Below, piece after piece: positions 36,217-44,453 of a stretch of DNA of 64,000 nucleotides. The notes under the pieces were generated by a model that did not search any database, had not been told where the DNA came from, and was given only the letters and a program-made list of their open reading frames with translations. The position numbers and the translations under genes were made by a program. Position 1 is the stretch's first letter. Every line of letters begins with the position of its first letter. The stretch comes from Hymenopus coronatus. Its lineage: Eukaryota; Arthropoda; Insecta; Mantodea; Hymenopodidae. The DNA lies in NCBI GenBank assembly GCA_030762935.1, contig CM060883.1, forward strand, positions 50,781,001-50,845,000. The letters are read 5' to 3'.

Positions 36217-37993
36217 TGTGAATGTGTGTATAGGATGATTCAAAAATAATTTTACAACTTTTAAGGATGAATTCCTGACATTGAAACTAGTAAATAGGTT
36301 TAATATAAAAATATGCTCTCAAACGTTTCATTTTCGCTTAATCAATTTATTAATGAAAGTCACCTTCAGCGGCTTTCTGAGTTCAACCTAATAGCTTCAT
36401 TTATTTATGCATCATTCATCAGTGTTGTACACTCCCCCGCATGCCTCACAAGTGCTGTCTACAGGGACTTCATTCAGCACACTCCTAGACTTACTAGAAA
36501 ATATGCCTCTGCAAATAAGAAGCATGTCGTTTATCCATAATACTCCAGCACATTTTAGTCTCATTATTCGAGATGCCCTGGCTGGTATCTAGCATGACAA
36601 ATGGATAGGTAGAGAGGGACCAGTTCCATGGCCTGCACGTTCCCCCGACCTCAATCCTTTGGATTTTTATCTTTTGGGAGCACATTAAACATTGGTTTAT
36701 GCAGCAGACATCCTAGATGAAGAAATTCTTAATCCACGTGTCATAAGTGTGCAAAATCATACGACATCGTCTGGAAGCATTTGACATTTCATGCTCCGAT
36801 GAGTGCATGCATGTCTAGACGCAACAGGAGAACCCTTGGATCATTTTATATAAGTGGTGTTTGTGTGGAACACCTCGTAACAAGCTGACAACGCCAAAAA
36901 TAGACTAAAATGCCACTTTAAAATGTTTTAAGTAATAGTATTTAAAACCTCAATAAAGTGAGAACGAAAGGCTTTGGGACATGTGTTTATATGATCATTT
37001 CTTGTTTTGAAGTAAGGAACCTGTCCTCAAACTTTGTTAAAGGATTTTTTAATCAACCTGTATAATATTTATATACATAACTAAACAAATAACTGACGAA
37101 AAGTCACGAATAGGAATGTGAGAGTTTGCAGTTCACCAGTATTTCTTTGTAGAAAAGCGCATCAGCTATCTCGTGTCGAAGTGCCGCAGAACTTCTTAGG
37201 ATATCCTAAACGACGTACTAAGAAGTTATTAACAAACTTAAAAACTGATGTGTTACACTCACATGACTTTCTCTAGCTACTCTACAAACAAACTTCTTAC
37301 AAAAGATAATTCTTCTTTCAACACCACGCTAATCGAGATAAACATTAGCAGAATTTTATTACCTACTTAGTTCCTTATAAGTAGACTGGAACTAAGAGAA
37401 TGCACTACGCTAAAGTGATAGTCAAATGTTTTTAAACCTGTCGTTATGTGATTGTTGTTACAAATCGCTTCTTTGTTTGGCCAGGAGTAGAACAAAAGAT
37501 AAACGGACACTCCCGTTTGAGAAAACTGTAAGTACTTCACAACTGAAACCAATAACAAGGAATACCTCGAAAACAGTAAACTCCACGGAAAAAATGTATA
37601 TGACATAACTTGTTTATTTTGACAAGATCTACATCTTTATATAGAAGTTTTTGTCTATCTCTTGCGGTTTACTAGTTATGCCAAATTAAGCAAAATTCCT
37701 CCAGAATAAACAGGTCTTTAGAAGCTATTCCCAGAAAATTCAAGATATACATTTTATTTGTGATAGAAATGGCTTTAATATGCGTTATTTTAATCAAAAT
37801 CGTTAGATCCATTTTTTAGAAAAACAAAATTTTCGAAAATTTTTTCATGTAAAGGGTAGTTAGGGGTGGGGGGATTTTCTTGAAAATCTTCGTGTCGCAT
37901 CCCTAGAAGATACCAAACTTAAATACCAAGTTTTGTATTTAACCGTCTTTTCGCTTTTTAAGCTATGCTGTCAACAGACACACACACACACAC

Positions 37994-38032
<39 letters not shown>

Positions 38033-41000
38033 CCTGTTGCTGAAAATGCTTTTTTTGGACTCAGCGGGTCCTAAAACATATTTCCGGTGAAATCTCGATA
38101 TCGAATTTTTGGGTGGAATACAATACTTCTCTACTGCTATGTACATTGTACATACGGGGCTAGAGAAAGTAAACAGAAATGTTCTTTGTAGCTACGAGTA
38201 TTATAGTATAGTCCTGTACATAGCATATAAATTGAATCTCCCTTTGCTCATATAACCGATGCCCACATTCACACACTTAAAGAAAACTAATCTAAAAATC
38301 CGATGGTGTTCCATTCACATGGCTTTTCCTACTTCTCTAAAACAAATTATTGTTAAAACGCTTATTCTTCTATCTACTTGATGATAATCGAGACAAACAT
38401 TAACATAAAGGGTCTTATTAATTGCTTCCTCGTAAGTAAAAGGAACATAAGGAAACCACTACGTTAAAGCGATACGCAAATATTTTAAAAGCTGGTTATC
38501 ATGTGGTTGAACTCCGTTTCTTTGCATTGCAAGGAGTTGACAACTTCTATTATGTAAAAGTTTAAGTATTTTAAAACTGAAATAAATAACAAGGCATATC
38601 TCAAAAATAGTCAACTCCAGAAATATATGTACATATATGTGTGTTTTAATGAGATCTACATTTTCTGTGCAGTAAGTTTTTGTCTATCTCTCACGGTTTA
38701 TCAGAAAAATTCATCCAGAATGAAGAGTCCTATTCCCAGAAAATACAAAGTATACATTTTATTGGTCTTGTATCTTTGATATACGGTATTTTAATGAAAA
38801 TCAATAGTCATTTTTTAGAAAATCAAAATACTTTAACGTTTTTCCTGTAAAGGGTAGTTTGGGGCGAGTAGATTTTCCTCAAAATCTTTGTGACGCATCC
38901 TTGGAAGACAGTTAACTTAAATACCAAGTTTGGTATTTTACCAAAGTTTCGTTTTTGAGTAATCGTGTTCACAGATACACGGACACACACATGGACGTTT
39001 TTTCTAAGAACTTTTTTTTTATACAGGGTATCCTAAAATGTATATTTTCGGTGAAATCTCGGTATAAATTTTTAGGTGGAGTGCAATACCTTCGGTATCT
39101 ACGTACCATGTACTATGTAGAGAAAGTAAAAAGGGCACGGAAGATATAATTATTGACAGTGGCATTAACCTAACATTAGAATAAAGGATGTAACACTAAC
39201 TTAACCTATAGAATAGGTAATAATAGAAAGCAACTAAAACCATTGGATAAACGCAATGATATCTTATAATGCAATACAATATAAAATCCCATGTACATTA
39301 ATGTATATATTATTTAATGTACTTAAACGCATATTTTGCTTTCCAGACCATGATTCCTGTTATCCTAGGACATACACCTGCAGGAGCTGCGACTAAAGAG
39401 TTCACCCACTACGGTCAGGAAGTTGTTTCAGGTACATATTCGTTAGTTCGTTAATTGACTAAAACATTCAAAATACTATACAGGATGTTAGAAGTATAGA
39501 TACAGATATTTGATAAATGAACTTTAATACTTATTCACTTCGGTGTTTTATTTATTTATTTTTTTTTTCTTTTTCGTCTCACAGTTTTACCACAAACCAG
39601 TTATACAATTTATCACCTCATGTGTGTTGATGGTTTTAAACAACACCAAGATACGAACAGCGGCTACAAGTAAATTTGTTTCGCTTTCGTGTGTTCACAA
39701 CTTGTAGAGGCGTGCTGTTCTATTATTGGTGAGACATTATCTTGTAGTTGACATTCCTGCTGACTCGTATCTGTCTCGGTACGCTGTTGCCATATTTACT
39801 CGCTGTCCGTCTGCAGTGGCTGCACTCCAAGGTCACCATCTTCTTCCAACTCCTCTTCGCTGATGATTCACATTCATTATGTTCACTGGAATCGCTGGAG
39901 TTACTTAAGTTTGTGAACACACGTTCCCTTACTTCCTCTAAAATTCCTTCTTCTTTCCATGCATTTTCTGTCAAATCTCTCATATTTTGAACTACTTTTC
40001 TCCATTTCTCACTAGTTTCTCAGCTATTCCTTTCGACATTAGGCCCTGCACTTCACTAAACTAAAGTTTTATTGTTTCGATAACGTAACCTCAACTGGTT
40101 TATTTCGCCTGTAAGAAATTTTAAAATCGCAGTGTCACTCGTGGTAGTTCTAGGATGAGAACAAGAGTAATGTCCGCGATATATAAAAGGTAGTAACGAT
40201 TATAAATTTAAATCCTTATGAAATCACTGTATAATACAATCGAACTTTCAGAGAATGAAATCAAATAATCAGATTGCAAACAATCATATCAGTTCATGCA
40301 TGAGAACGCGCACGAAATTTCCATTGAATCTTTAATGGCATTGCAAAACTGACGACATCAGGTCTCTGGCGGTAATAAACTCTTGCACTATGATTTGCCA
40401 ACGACCCGACGAGTGCCTGCCAGCTGAAGATACATCCCATAAGTATCAATCTTGAGGAGATTTCTCATCAGCCACAAGTAGTGTGGAGACATTGGCCTTA
40501 CAGAAAACATTCGAACTAGGTTCCGATGCATTTGTTATCGCGAGGCCTGCCCACTCTTCCGACTCCCGCTCTCAGAGAAAATAAAACGTAAGTTTTGTGC
40601 GTGTCTGCCTACTCGAAGCTACTAACCAACCTGAAAGCATACTGTTCTTAATAAGTAAAAATTTAAGTCTGCAAGCAATGCAAATATTGATGTAATGTTG
40701 TTCATTACACTGTTTTTAATTATTAATATAAATATCTATTTACACCTATATTTAAGTATTTAATCTAAGTATTTACACCTATAATAACCTGTATTTACAG
40801 AAAAAGGAGAATAATATTCGAACTTTTATGTTTATCTTATCTTCTTAATTGCTCTAATACTATATATCCTTTGCTCATTGCCAACAGGAAAGTTCGGTCA
40901 ATTTGACTATGGATTCTTTGGTAATCTGAAGCACTATGGGTCCATCTTTCCTCCAGACTATGATGTAACCAGAATCACAGCTCCCGTCGCTCTGCATTAC

Positions 41001-42828
41001 AGCCAGAATGATTTGCTTTCAGGTGTAAAGGTAAACCACTTTAGTACTTGTTTCGTTTCAGCGACATGCTTTGTCCTACTGGAAAAAGTTGATAAATGCG
41101 ATTTGTTTGACAATCGAGAATTTGTGCTTTAGAGGGTGGGTGTCACAGGAGGAAGATGATTTAATTAGAGGATATCACGCATAACATCCAGATTAATTGA
41201 ACCAAATTGTGGGGCATCATCCCTAGCATGGACATCCTATATATCAACATAGAAGAAAAGCAAGGATTATGTAATACCAGCTATGCAAGATCGTTTGCAG
41301 TTTTAAAAGTATCACGTTTTCTAGAAAACAGAAACAGGGGTAACTTAATTCTAGCTTTAATTTAGATGTATTAATTGTTGAATAATAACACAGCTATCTC
41401 TAAAGCATACGCCAATAAACAATTCTTGGGGGTATCGTTTGAGGGATTGCAAGTTAATAGCGCTACAGGGATTGAAGGTCCACTCACAAGTGGTGAGTTG
41501 TCTCCCCCTGTTTGTCCTCTCTATTCAAAAATCGATTTGAGAGCAAGTACGGCTTGCGTCTACTGATAAATGTGCAGTGAACTCCAGACCTTAGGTAACC
41601 CAAATCACTCCATAATTATCAACATAACATAATCAACAGCACAGGACTTCCAATACCACGAAGAAGACTGCTGCATTTAACATCTGGTGATTTTTATTTT
41701 TCTGCACCTCTTATTATCCAACGGCGAAGGAAATATTACATTAGGTAAAAATTCCTTTTAAGATTTCACTAGAAATGAACATTAACATGCATAAAATGTG
41801 GCCCATTTCTCTAAATTATAATAGTGTTTTCCTCCGTAAGATTTTCACCTTCATGTAAGCAACCTTTGAATTAACCCTGCCGGTATAAATTCTCTGTTTA
41901 ACTGGCCTCAAAAACAATTCAGGAACATAAAAAATACCAATAACCGATTTTATAATCGTTTTGAAATGAAGGGGCGATACAGATACTGCCTCTATGAAAG
42001 AGTTTATTTACAATTGATAAACAGAGGGTTTATCAATACAGTACAAAGGCCACGCCGTGGCCAAGTGGTAAGATCCCTCACCTCTCACCTAGATGACCCA
42101 GATTCGATTCCAAGCGACCGCATGTGAGATTTGTGGTGGACAAAGCGATTTTCTCCGGGTTCTCCGGTTTCCCCCACCATCGTATTCCACTGGTGCTCCA
42201 TCTTCATTCCATTAATCCCCAGTGCCATCCCTGCACTGCCATTGGTAGTAAAAGCGGGAATTAAGCACTATAAAATACAGAACAATTAAAAAGCAAATGA
42301 ACTTGGGGTATTCCGCTAGTGAGAACATGGACAACTAGCTTGTGATGTTACCCATCTGCAGTTCGAACATATTTTGGGGGAGGTAAAGCACCTCGGGAAG
42401 TAGAGATGGCTACGCTGGCAGAGGGTGGTGCTGTCCATAGTCAGTACCAATACATACAACTGGTATGTACCATTATGGGTCACATTTGTGCACGTTAGTA
42501 CACGTTCTTGAATCTCATATAAACTTCTCTCTTCAATCCAATTGAATATCTTTTAAGCATAAGAGATATACAAGTACTTACAACGAGAAAAATGTAAAGC
42601 TATAACAGCATAAAATAGATAGTTTGTGTCAACTTCTTTCGTAGGATTAGCTATTTTAAAGACTTTCCTTGCTGAATTCTTGCATTTTCAAGTGCGTCAC
42701 CTGTTTAAAAACTTTTGAAATGGTACATTACTTTTCCTTTACATTAGCCCGTTACTAACAAAACCTAATTTGTGATATAAATGCGAATGTTATTTCCTTA
42801 TGAAACACGTAAGCTGTATTTTTAAATC

Positions 42829-42872
<44 letters not shown>

Positions 42873-43259
42873 ATAAAATTATGTGAGTTTGTAATGAACG
42901 CAAAAGAAAGATTTCATAAGATTTTCTGCCTTTATACTGCATGAAACACCATTATAGTGCATTTGAAATAAATTAGTAAAAATCACTAAGAAAGACGCTA
43001 GGTTGCCAACGGTTAAGTACCTTTTTTCACTATTTTTCTCATAATAAAATGTTTTAGAAGAATTATAGTTTCATAATGCTATATTGAAAGTGGTTTACCT
43101 TTGTTTCAGGATGTTACCACTCTGGCTGATAAACTTCCAAATCTTATAGGAAAGTTTTTGGTACCCGATAATGAGTTTAACCATTTGGACTATTTGTGGG
43201 CAGTACACGCGAATGAGAAGCTGTATAAGAAAGTACTGGACATCATGAAAAGCTATTGA
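16546..43259 (+). CDS. Acid/gastric-type lipase (lipase 3/lysosomal acid lipase family), whole spliced gene
   Basis: Eight exons (16546-16662, 22584-22758, 29646-29760, 30019-30265, 30863-31021, 39347-39431, 40888-41030, 43110-43259) join in frame to 1191 nt, 396 residues plus TGA, a usual length for the family. All introns are GT...AG. Residues 1-22 look like a signal peptide (hydrophobic [14 protein letters not shown], cleavage likely before EDTT). HGLL at 79-82 is the oxyanion-hole motif, GHSMG at 165-169 places nucleophile Ser167, and the triad is completed by Asp341 (YSQNDLL) and His372 (NHLDYLW). Cys244/Cys254 may form the family disulfide. A glycosylation sequon N270-E-T272 spans the exon 5/6 junction. 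The family hydrolyses triacylglycerols or cholesteryl esters in the lysosome or extracellularly; the insect substrate cannot be read from sequence. No frameshift or early stop is seen, so the gene looks functional. Introns 1, 2 and 5 are swollen by repeats. Confidence 0.93.
16686..17207 (+). mobile_element. PAL copy, palindromic half missing (lipase intron 1)
   Basis: Begins inside the family at AATGATTTTGGTTAAAATA, 24 bp after the exon 1 donor, and runs to AAAACATCAGATTT. Confidence 0.8.
17625..18176 (-). mobile_element. PAL copy with internal deletion (intron 1)
   Basis: The start TCTGATGTGTTCCATCCACA and about 170 bp are joined directly to TTATTTGTCAGGTAAATATC and the palindromic half, which ends GTATAGAGAAAGTAAAAAG. 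About 350 bp of the middle are missing. Confidence 0.8.
18186..18697 (-). mobile_element. PAL palindromic half (intron 1)
   Basis: From GTGTTTTAACGAGATCTACA to GCTAGAGGAAGTAAAAA. It belongs to an older subgroup with GCTGTCCA in place of TCGTGTTCACAG. Confidence 0.75.
18869..19745 (-). mobile_element. PAL full-length copy, young subgroup (intron 1)
   Basis: Shares many private variants with 60193-61111, such as TTAGATAAAGGGGACC and GTGCCTATAGAGAAAG. Ends GTAAAAA and runs straight into the next copy's TCTGATGTG. Confidence 0.85.
19746..20085 (-). mobile_element. PAL copy, first part only, head-to-tail with the previous copy
   Basis: Starts TCTGATGTGTTCCATTCACA directly at the GTAAAAA end of the 18869 copy and fades at about 20085 in diverged sequence. 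Confidence 0.75.
20090..20735 (-). mobile_element. PAL copy, palindromic end missing (intron 1)
   Basis: Opens TCTGATGATTTCCATTCCCA and runs as far as the TACTAACTTCGGT position of the family, then meets an inverted fragment. Confidence 0.75.
20736..21232 (+). mobile_element. PAL fragment, palindromic half missing (intron 1)
   Basis: From TTTATATCACAAATAAAATG to AACACATCAGATTTTTT, opposite in orientation to its left neighbour. Confidence 0.7.
21243..21672 (-). mobile_element. PAL palindromic half (intron 1)
   Basis: From TTTTGTCTCTTACGGTTAAC to ATGCTACGGAAAGTAAAAAA. The A-run end is shared with the start of the next copy. Confidence 0.7.
21674..22535 (-). mobile_element. PAL full-length copy 49 bp before lipase exon 2
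   Basis: Opens TCTGATATGTTCCATTCACA and ends CGTGTGGAGAAAGTAAC. With the opposed copy at 22812 it forms an inverted pair around exon 2. Confidence 0.85.
22584..22758 (+). CDS. Lipase exon 2: strand-loop region and oxyanion motif HGLL
   Basis: Acceptor GCTTGCAG|ACGGAG, donor CTCG|GTAAGC. It encodes residues 40-97 plus the first base of codon 98. It carries the family-typical [14 protein letters not shown] and [22 protein letters not shown]. The exon is 175 nt, not a multiple of three, so skipping it would shift the frame. A PAL repeat copy ends 49 bp upstream and an opposed one starts about 53 bp downstream. Confidence 0.95.
22812..23707 (+). mobile_element. PAL full-length copy 53 bp after lipase exon 2
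   Basis: Starts TTTTTACTTTCTCCACACGC and ends GAGCACATCAGATGTTTT. Its first 100 bp are close to the reverse complement of the last 100 bp of the 21674 copy (roughly 85 percent by eye). Confidence 0.85.
23716..24452 (+). mobile_element. PAL copy without palindromic end (intron 2)
   Basis: Begins at the GT-run position (TGTATGTGTTTGTGTATGTG) and continues to GCTACAGATTTTTTGG. It follows the previous copy in the same direction. Confidence 0.75.
24598..25292. repeat. Tandem array, about 4.8 units of 141-143 bp (intron 2)
   Basis: Starts of AAATCAGAGAA/AAATCAAAGAA lie at 24616, 24759, 24902, 25043 and 25184, giving periods of 143, 143, 141 and 141. Each unit contains ACAGTGCGGTTTA, GTAAAGGAATTTCTGTACA and AGTAATATAATAATAGTAAT. 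The units are highly alike, so the array is young or homogenised. Confidence 0.92.
25293..26769. other. Intron 2 sequence, nothing recognised
   Basis: Mixed-composition sequence with short open frames only (for example 25538-25732). No splice-supported exon that would fit the lipase and no family match. Confidence 0.4.
26771..27010 (-). mobile_element. SINE-like family B, copy 1 (intron 2)
   Basis: Shares with 59671-59917: TATTTATGGACG, CTCAGCG, CGACCGCTTAATTTT, CTCAGAGGTC, TCTACGTACC/CGTGCC, TAAATCTACGACA, CCCGAAAAAATCCA and a reverse-strand B-box-like CCGGTTTTGAATC. The two copies are clearly related but diverged. Confidence 0.7.
27125..27320 (+). mobile_element. SINE-like element with A-box-like head (intron 2)
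   Basis: GCCAGGTGGCTCAAGTGTTT resembles an A box. It is followed by a GC-rich segment and GGGGATTTTCCTGGGTCACT with a C/T-rich tail. The later half resembles 30560-30730 in layout (TTTTGTGGGTTTCCCTGGTC, GTAGGC). The GC-rich sequence continuing to about 27600 is not recognised. Confidence 0.45.
27866..28105 (-). mobile_element. PAL start fragment (intron 2)
   Basis: TTATGTGTTTAATTCACATA and about 240 bp of the non-palindromic end, cut off where the next copy begins. Confidence 0.7.
28115..29021 (-). mobile_element. PAL full-length copy (intron 2)
   Basis: Opens TCTGATGTGTTACACTCACA (subgroup shared with 37244 and 44454) and ends GGGGCTAGAGAAAGTAAAAA. CA run at 28834-28869. Confidence 0.85.
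29026..29576 (-). mobile_element. PAL palindromic half, 70 bp before lipase exon 3
   Basis: From AAGTATTTTAAATCTTTAAC to GGGCTAGAGAAGGTAATA. The palindrome is reduced. Confidence 0.75.
29646..29760 (+). CDS. Lipase exon 3: [17 protein letters not shown] block
   Basis: Acceptor CTCTTACAG|CGTAC, donor TTTTCAG|GTGATT. It completes codon 98 (Ala), encodes residues 99-135 and leaves two bases of codon 136. [20 protein letters not shown] is the most conserved block of this lipase family. Reading on past the donor gives an in-frame stop in the retained intron. Confidence 0.95.
29817..29860 (-). mobile_element. PAL start fragment of about 44 bp (intron 3)
   Basis: AAAAATCAGACCTGTTCCAT followed by TTACAAGACTTTCTCTC matches the non-palindromic end of the family with several changes. 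Confidence 0.5.
30019..30265 (+). CDS. Lipase exon 4: nucleophile elbow GHSMG
   Basis: Acceptor ATTGACAG|CTGG, donor CTCTCG|GTGAGT. Completes codon 136 (Ser) and encodes residues 137-218. [18 protein letters not shown] is followed by [18 protein letters not shown] with catalytic Ser167, and by [16 protein letters not shown]. Intron 3 upstream is the shortest (258 bp). Confidence 0.96.
30433..30461. repeat. (CT)n microsatellite (intron 4)
   Basis: About 14 CT units, 170 bp after the exon 4 donor. Confidence 0.95.
30540..30735 (+). mobile_element. SINE-like tail (intron 4)
   Basis: GATCTCGGCTTTGAATCGCG, then TTTTTTGTGGGTTTCCCTGG and a T/C-rich run. The layout resembles the element at 27125. 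No clear A box. Confidence 0.35.
30863..31021 (+). CDS. Lipase exon 5: cap/lid region
   Basis: Acceptor GTTTTTCAG|TGG, donor AATGAG|GTAAGT; both ends are phase 0. It encodes residues 219-271, including [19 protein letters not shown], and C254 ten residues after C244. It ends ELNE, which with exon 6 makes the sequon N-E-T. Confidence 0.93.
31083..32045. other. Intron 5 start, nothing recognised
   Basis: No PAL, SINE or coding motif seen. A reverse-strand open frame at 31043-31330 overlaps the exon 5 donor and has no recognisable domain. Confidence 0.4.
32046..32952 (+). mobile_element. PAL full-length copy (intron 5)
   Basis: Starts TTTTTACTTTCTCTATACGC with a well-kept palindrome and ends GGTACACATCAGATG. 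The GT run at 32191-32232 has 21 units. Opposed to the intron 2 copies, it brackets exons 3-5. Confidence 0.85.
32191..32232. repeat. (GT)n microsatellite inside a PAL copy
   Basis: Twenty-one GT units at the family's usual position. Confidence 0.95.
32970..33845 (-). pseudogene. R2-like non-LTR retrotransposon, C-terminal fragment (intron 5)
   Basis: Read right to left on the minus strand: [20 protein letters not shown] and [20 protein letters not shown] (end of the reverse transcriptase region, about 33800-33480), then [20 protein letters not shown], a CX2CX8HX4C knuckle (about 33300-33240), then [17 protein letters not shown] and VILDPT (about 33139-33050), the PD-(D/E)XK endonuclease block of R2-type elements. 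The parts lie in different frames with stops. The catalytic core of the reverse transcriptase is missing. The order and spacing are those of an R2-like single ORF. Such fragments outside rDNA are usually from R2-related lineages without strict site choice. Confidence 0.8.
33846..34055. other. Spacer, nothing recognised
   Basis: AT-rich DNA between the R2-like fragment and the minisatellite. Confidence 0.4.
34056..35415. repeat. Minisatellite, about 55 degenerate units of 24 bp (intron 5)
   Basis: The unit is close to TTATTAATTTGTGGGTATTT plus TATC. It repeats for about 1.36 kb with many substitutions and some length changes, always on the same strand. Typical variants are TTTGTGAATATTTTAACTTA and TTTATGGATATTTTATC. 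Confidence 0.92.
35416..35860. other. Intron 5 sequence, nothing recognised
   Basis: Mixed AT-rich sequence after the minisatellite, with no family match. Confidence 0.4.
35875..35960 (+). mobile_element. tRNA-derived SINE fragment (B box)
   Basis: GGGTTCGATTCCCGGCTGGG at about 35891 is a strong B box, followed by GTGGGGAATTGTTCTTTATT. No A box or tRNA cloverleaf lies upstream, so this is a truncated SINE and not a tRNA gene. Confidence 0.55.
36182..36213. repeat. (GT)n microsatellite beside the mariner remnant
   Basis: Sixteen GT units, not within a PAL copy. Confidence 0.95.
36231..37060 (+). mobile_element. Mariner/Tc1-superfamily deletion derivative, about 830 bp (intron 5)
   Basis: The termini AGGATGATTCAAAAATAATT and (reverse complement) AGGTTGATTAAAAAATCCTT are inverted repeats over about 36 bp with mismatches. 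TA flanks both ends (36229-36230, 37061-37062), the target of this superfamily. Inside, a decayed transposase C-terminal half reads [19 protein letters not shown] (about 36535-36590) and [18 protein letters not shown] (about 36630-36685), with in-frame stops between. The usual catalytic HDGAPAH reads HNTPAH, so the Asp is gone. The N-terminal half is deleted. Confidence 0.85.
37061..37243. other. Spacer, nothing recognised
   Basis: Short AT-rich spacer between the mariner remnant and a PAL copy. Confidence 0.4.
37244..38175 (-). mobile_element. PAL full-length copy (intron 5)
   Basis: Opens CTGATGTGTTACACTCACAT and ends GGGGCTAGAGAAAGTAAAC. CA run at 37978-38029. It belongs to the subgroup of 28115 and 44454. 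Confidence 0.85.
37978..38029. repeat. (CA)n microsatellite inside a PAL copy
   Basis: About 26 CA units with one CG interruption, at the family's usual position. Confidence 0.95.
38300..39135 (-). mobile_element. PAL copy, 211 bp before lipase exon 6
   Basis: Opens TCCGATGGTGTTCCATTCAC and ends TATGTAGAGAAAGTAAAAAG. The palindrome reads TACGTACCATGTACTATGTA and is partly rearranged. Confidence 0.8.
39347..39431 (+). CDS. Lipase exon 6: [18 protein letters not shown] block
   Basis: Acceptor TTTCCAG|ACC, donor TTTCAG|GTACAT. It encodes residues 272-299 plus one base. [19 protein letters not shown] and THYGQEVVS match the conserved block just before the FDYG motif. This short 85-nt exon lies after an 8.3-kb intron full of repeats. 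Confidence 0.93.
39432..40887. other. Intron 6, nothing recognised
   Basis: No PAL copy. A T run lies near 39556. A reverse-strand open frame at 39723-39983 (Ser/Glu-rich) has no recognisable domain. Confidence 0.4.
40888..41030 (+). CDS. Lipase exon 7: FDYG motif and catalytic Asp
   Basis: Acceptor GCCAACAG|GAAAG, donor GTAAAG|GTAAAC. Completes Gly300 and encodes to residue 347. [18 protein letters not shown] is followed by [22 protein letters not shown]341 of SQND is the triad acid. It ends in phase 0. Confidence 0.94.
41031..42034. other. Intron 7, first part, nothing recognised
   Basis: AT-rich intronic DNA without repeats of the families described. Confidence 0.4.
42035..42285 (+). mobile_element. 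tRNA-derived SINE family A, complete, with target duplication (intron 7)
   Basis: Body 42047-42273: A-box-like GTGGCCAAGTGGTAAG, B box GATTCGATTCC at 42111, then GGTGGACAAAGCG, TCCGGGTTCTCCGGTTTCCC, CACTGGTGCTCCATCTTCAT and the tail TTAAGCACTATAAA. Flanked by AATACAGTACAA (42035-42046) and AATACAGAACAA (42274-42285), a 12-bp target duplication with one mismatch. Confidence 0.85.
42286..43109. other. Intron 7, second part: low-grade repeats and a compound microsatellite
   Basis: A compound (AT)n(GT)n(GA)n tract lies at 42829-42872. The remainder has no recognised element. Confidence 0.6.
43110..43259 (+). CDS. Lipase exon 8: catalytic His and stop
   Basis: Acceptor TTGTTTCAG|GATG. Encodes residues 348-396 then [23 protein letters not shown] leads to [17 protein letters not shown] with triad His372. 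The ending DIMKSY is a normal family C-terminus. Confidence 0.95.
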   Translation, partial: DVTTLADKLPNLIGKFLVPDNEFNHLDYLWAVHANEKLYKKVLDIMKSY

Positions 43260-43390
43260 ACTCTCAATTTATTGGATGACTGTATAAGTGGACATGAGTG
43301 TGTTTAGTTGTAATGTGCGAGAAGAAAAGTGACCTTTTTGTATGTGTGTGTCTGTGTATAATTTCAAGGATGTTTAACACAATATTCTCT

Positions 43391-43400
43391 AATAAATAAA
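43391..43400 (+). terminator. Poly(A) signal of the lipase gene
   Basis: Two overlapping AATAAA hexamers (AATAAATAAA) begin 132 bp after the TGA, followed by a T/G-rich stretch (TTATTATGTGTTATG). This fits a polyadenylation signal with a short 3' UTR of about 150 nt. Confidence 0.75.
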
Positions 43401-43401
43401 A

Positions 43402-43792
43402 GCACCATATTATTATGTGTTATGCCTATGTATATCAGTAACATATTTTGCTATTAAAATCGTAATGCATCACTTTAAAAGCTTTACACTACGAGTACCT
43501 AATTTACTACATAGAACCGTAACTACAACAGCTACTGTTCCAATATACAATGCCATCTATGGCCCATACTTTTGTTATTCTTAGGTAAGCATCTTCAACT
43601 GCAGTTTTCATCATTTATCATAAGTACAAAAGATTACTATGCATACTGAAGTATAAGTATCATCCTAAAAGTAAATGGAGTTGCAACAGTAATAAATATA
43701 ACAAATGAGAACACAAGCTACTGCTAAACACAGTTTATCACTGAATCACTGTTTTGTCACACTACCATGTAACACAACACGTTACACGTATT
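43402..43792. other. 3' flank of the lipase gene, nothing recognised
   Basis: AT-rich DNA downstream of the poly(A) signal. No coding or repeat match. Confidence 0.4.
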
Positions 43793-44288
43793 GTTATCAC
43801 TAGGGATAACATCTTGGGGACCGATAGAGAGACAGAATTGCGATGTGTTGGCAATGTAGTGTGTACGTAGTGCTACTAATAGAAAAAAATGGGGCAGTGG
43901 TTGCGTGGTAGACTGAGATGTTTTCACTAGCAGTGGAAGGCGATTGAGGTTGGGTGGGTGGTAAACATAAATACCACTGATTTACGGGAACTAACAATTT
44001 TAATATTTACATACATTCAATTTCTGTTGTGTAACAAGTCATCAGCATCATTATCCGTTTAATTTTCTCTCAAGATACATAGACCACAATGCACAACAAT
44101 ATACATCCGTAACGTCTCAAATGTGAATCGTCTCCGATTGGCACGTAAACAGGCTTTATTATTTGAAAAATTTCGCTCCAAATCACAAGATGTGGATGGA
44201 GCAAACCGGAAATAGTACACATCATCTACTATTGATAAGATACTCGTGTGTCCCTTTATCGGTCCCAAAGATACTATCCCCAGTTATC
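43793..44288 (-). mobile_element. hAT-superfamily deletion derivative, 480 bp, with perfect 8-bp target duplication
   Basis: GTTATCAC at 43793-43800 and 44281-44288 flank exactly 480 bp. The ends are inverted repeats: TAGGGATAACATCTTGGGGA at the left and, as reverse complement, TGGGGATAGTATCTTTGGGA at the right, continuing through ACCGATA. An 8-bp duplication with TAGGG-type ends is the hAT signature. The minus strand keeps FRFAPSTSCDLERNFSNNKA and NRRRFTFETLRMYIVVHCG (44205-44070), the C-terminal dimerisation segment of a hAT transposase. It is therefore a deleted copy of an autonomous element. Confidence 0.9.
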
Positions 44289-44453
44289 ACTGCTGAACAC
44301 AACTCAACTGAACAGTCAACGCATAACTGAGCTGCACTCAAGGACTATCCACTGCCAACAATTTATGAAGATCTTAATGTAACTAAACACTTTCTTCTAA
44401 AGGCTGAGTTAAGTAAACAAATGAAAGTTAATAAGGAATTTTAAAGATAAAAT

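Noticed and set aside
39723..39983. Ser/Glu-rich minus-strand frame in intron 6
   Set aside because: No recognisable domain, no start or splice support; 86 codons are expected by chance in this much sequence.
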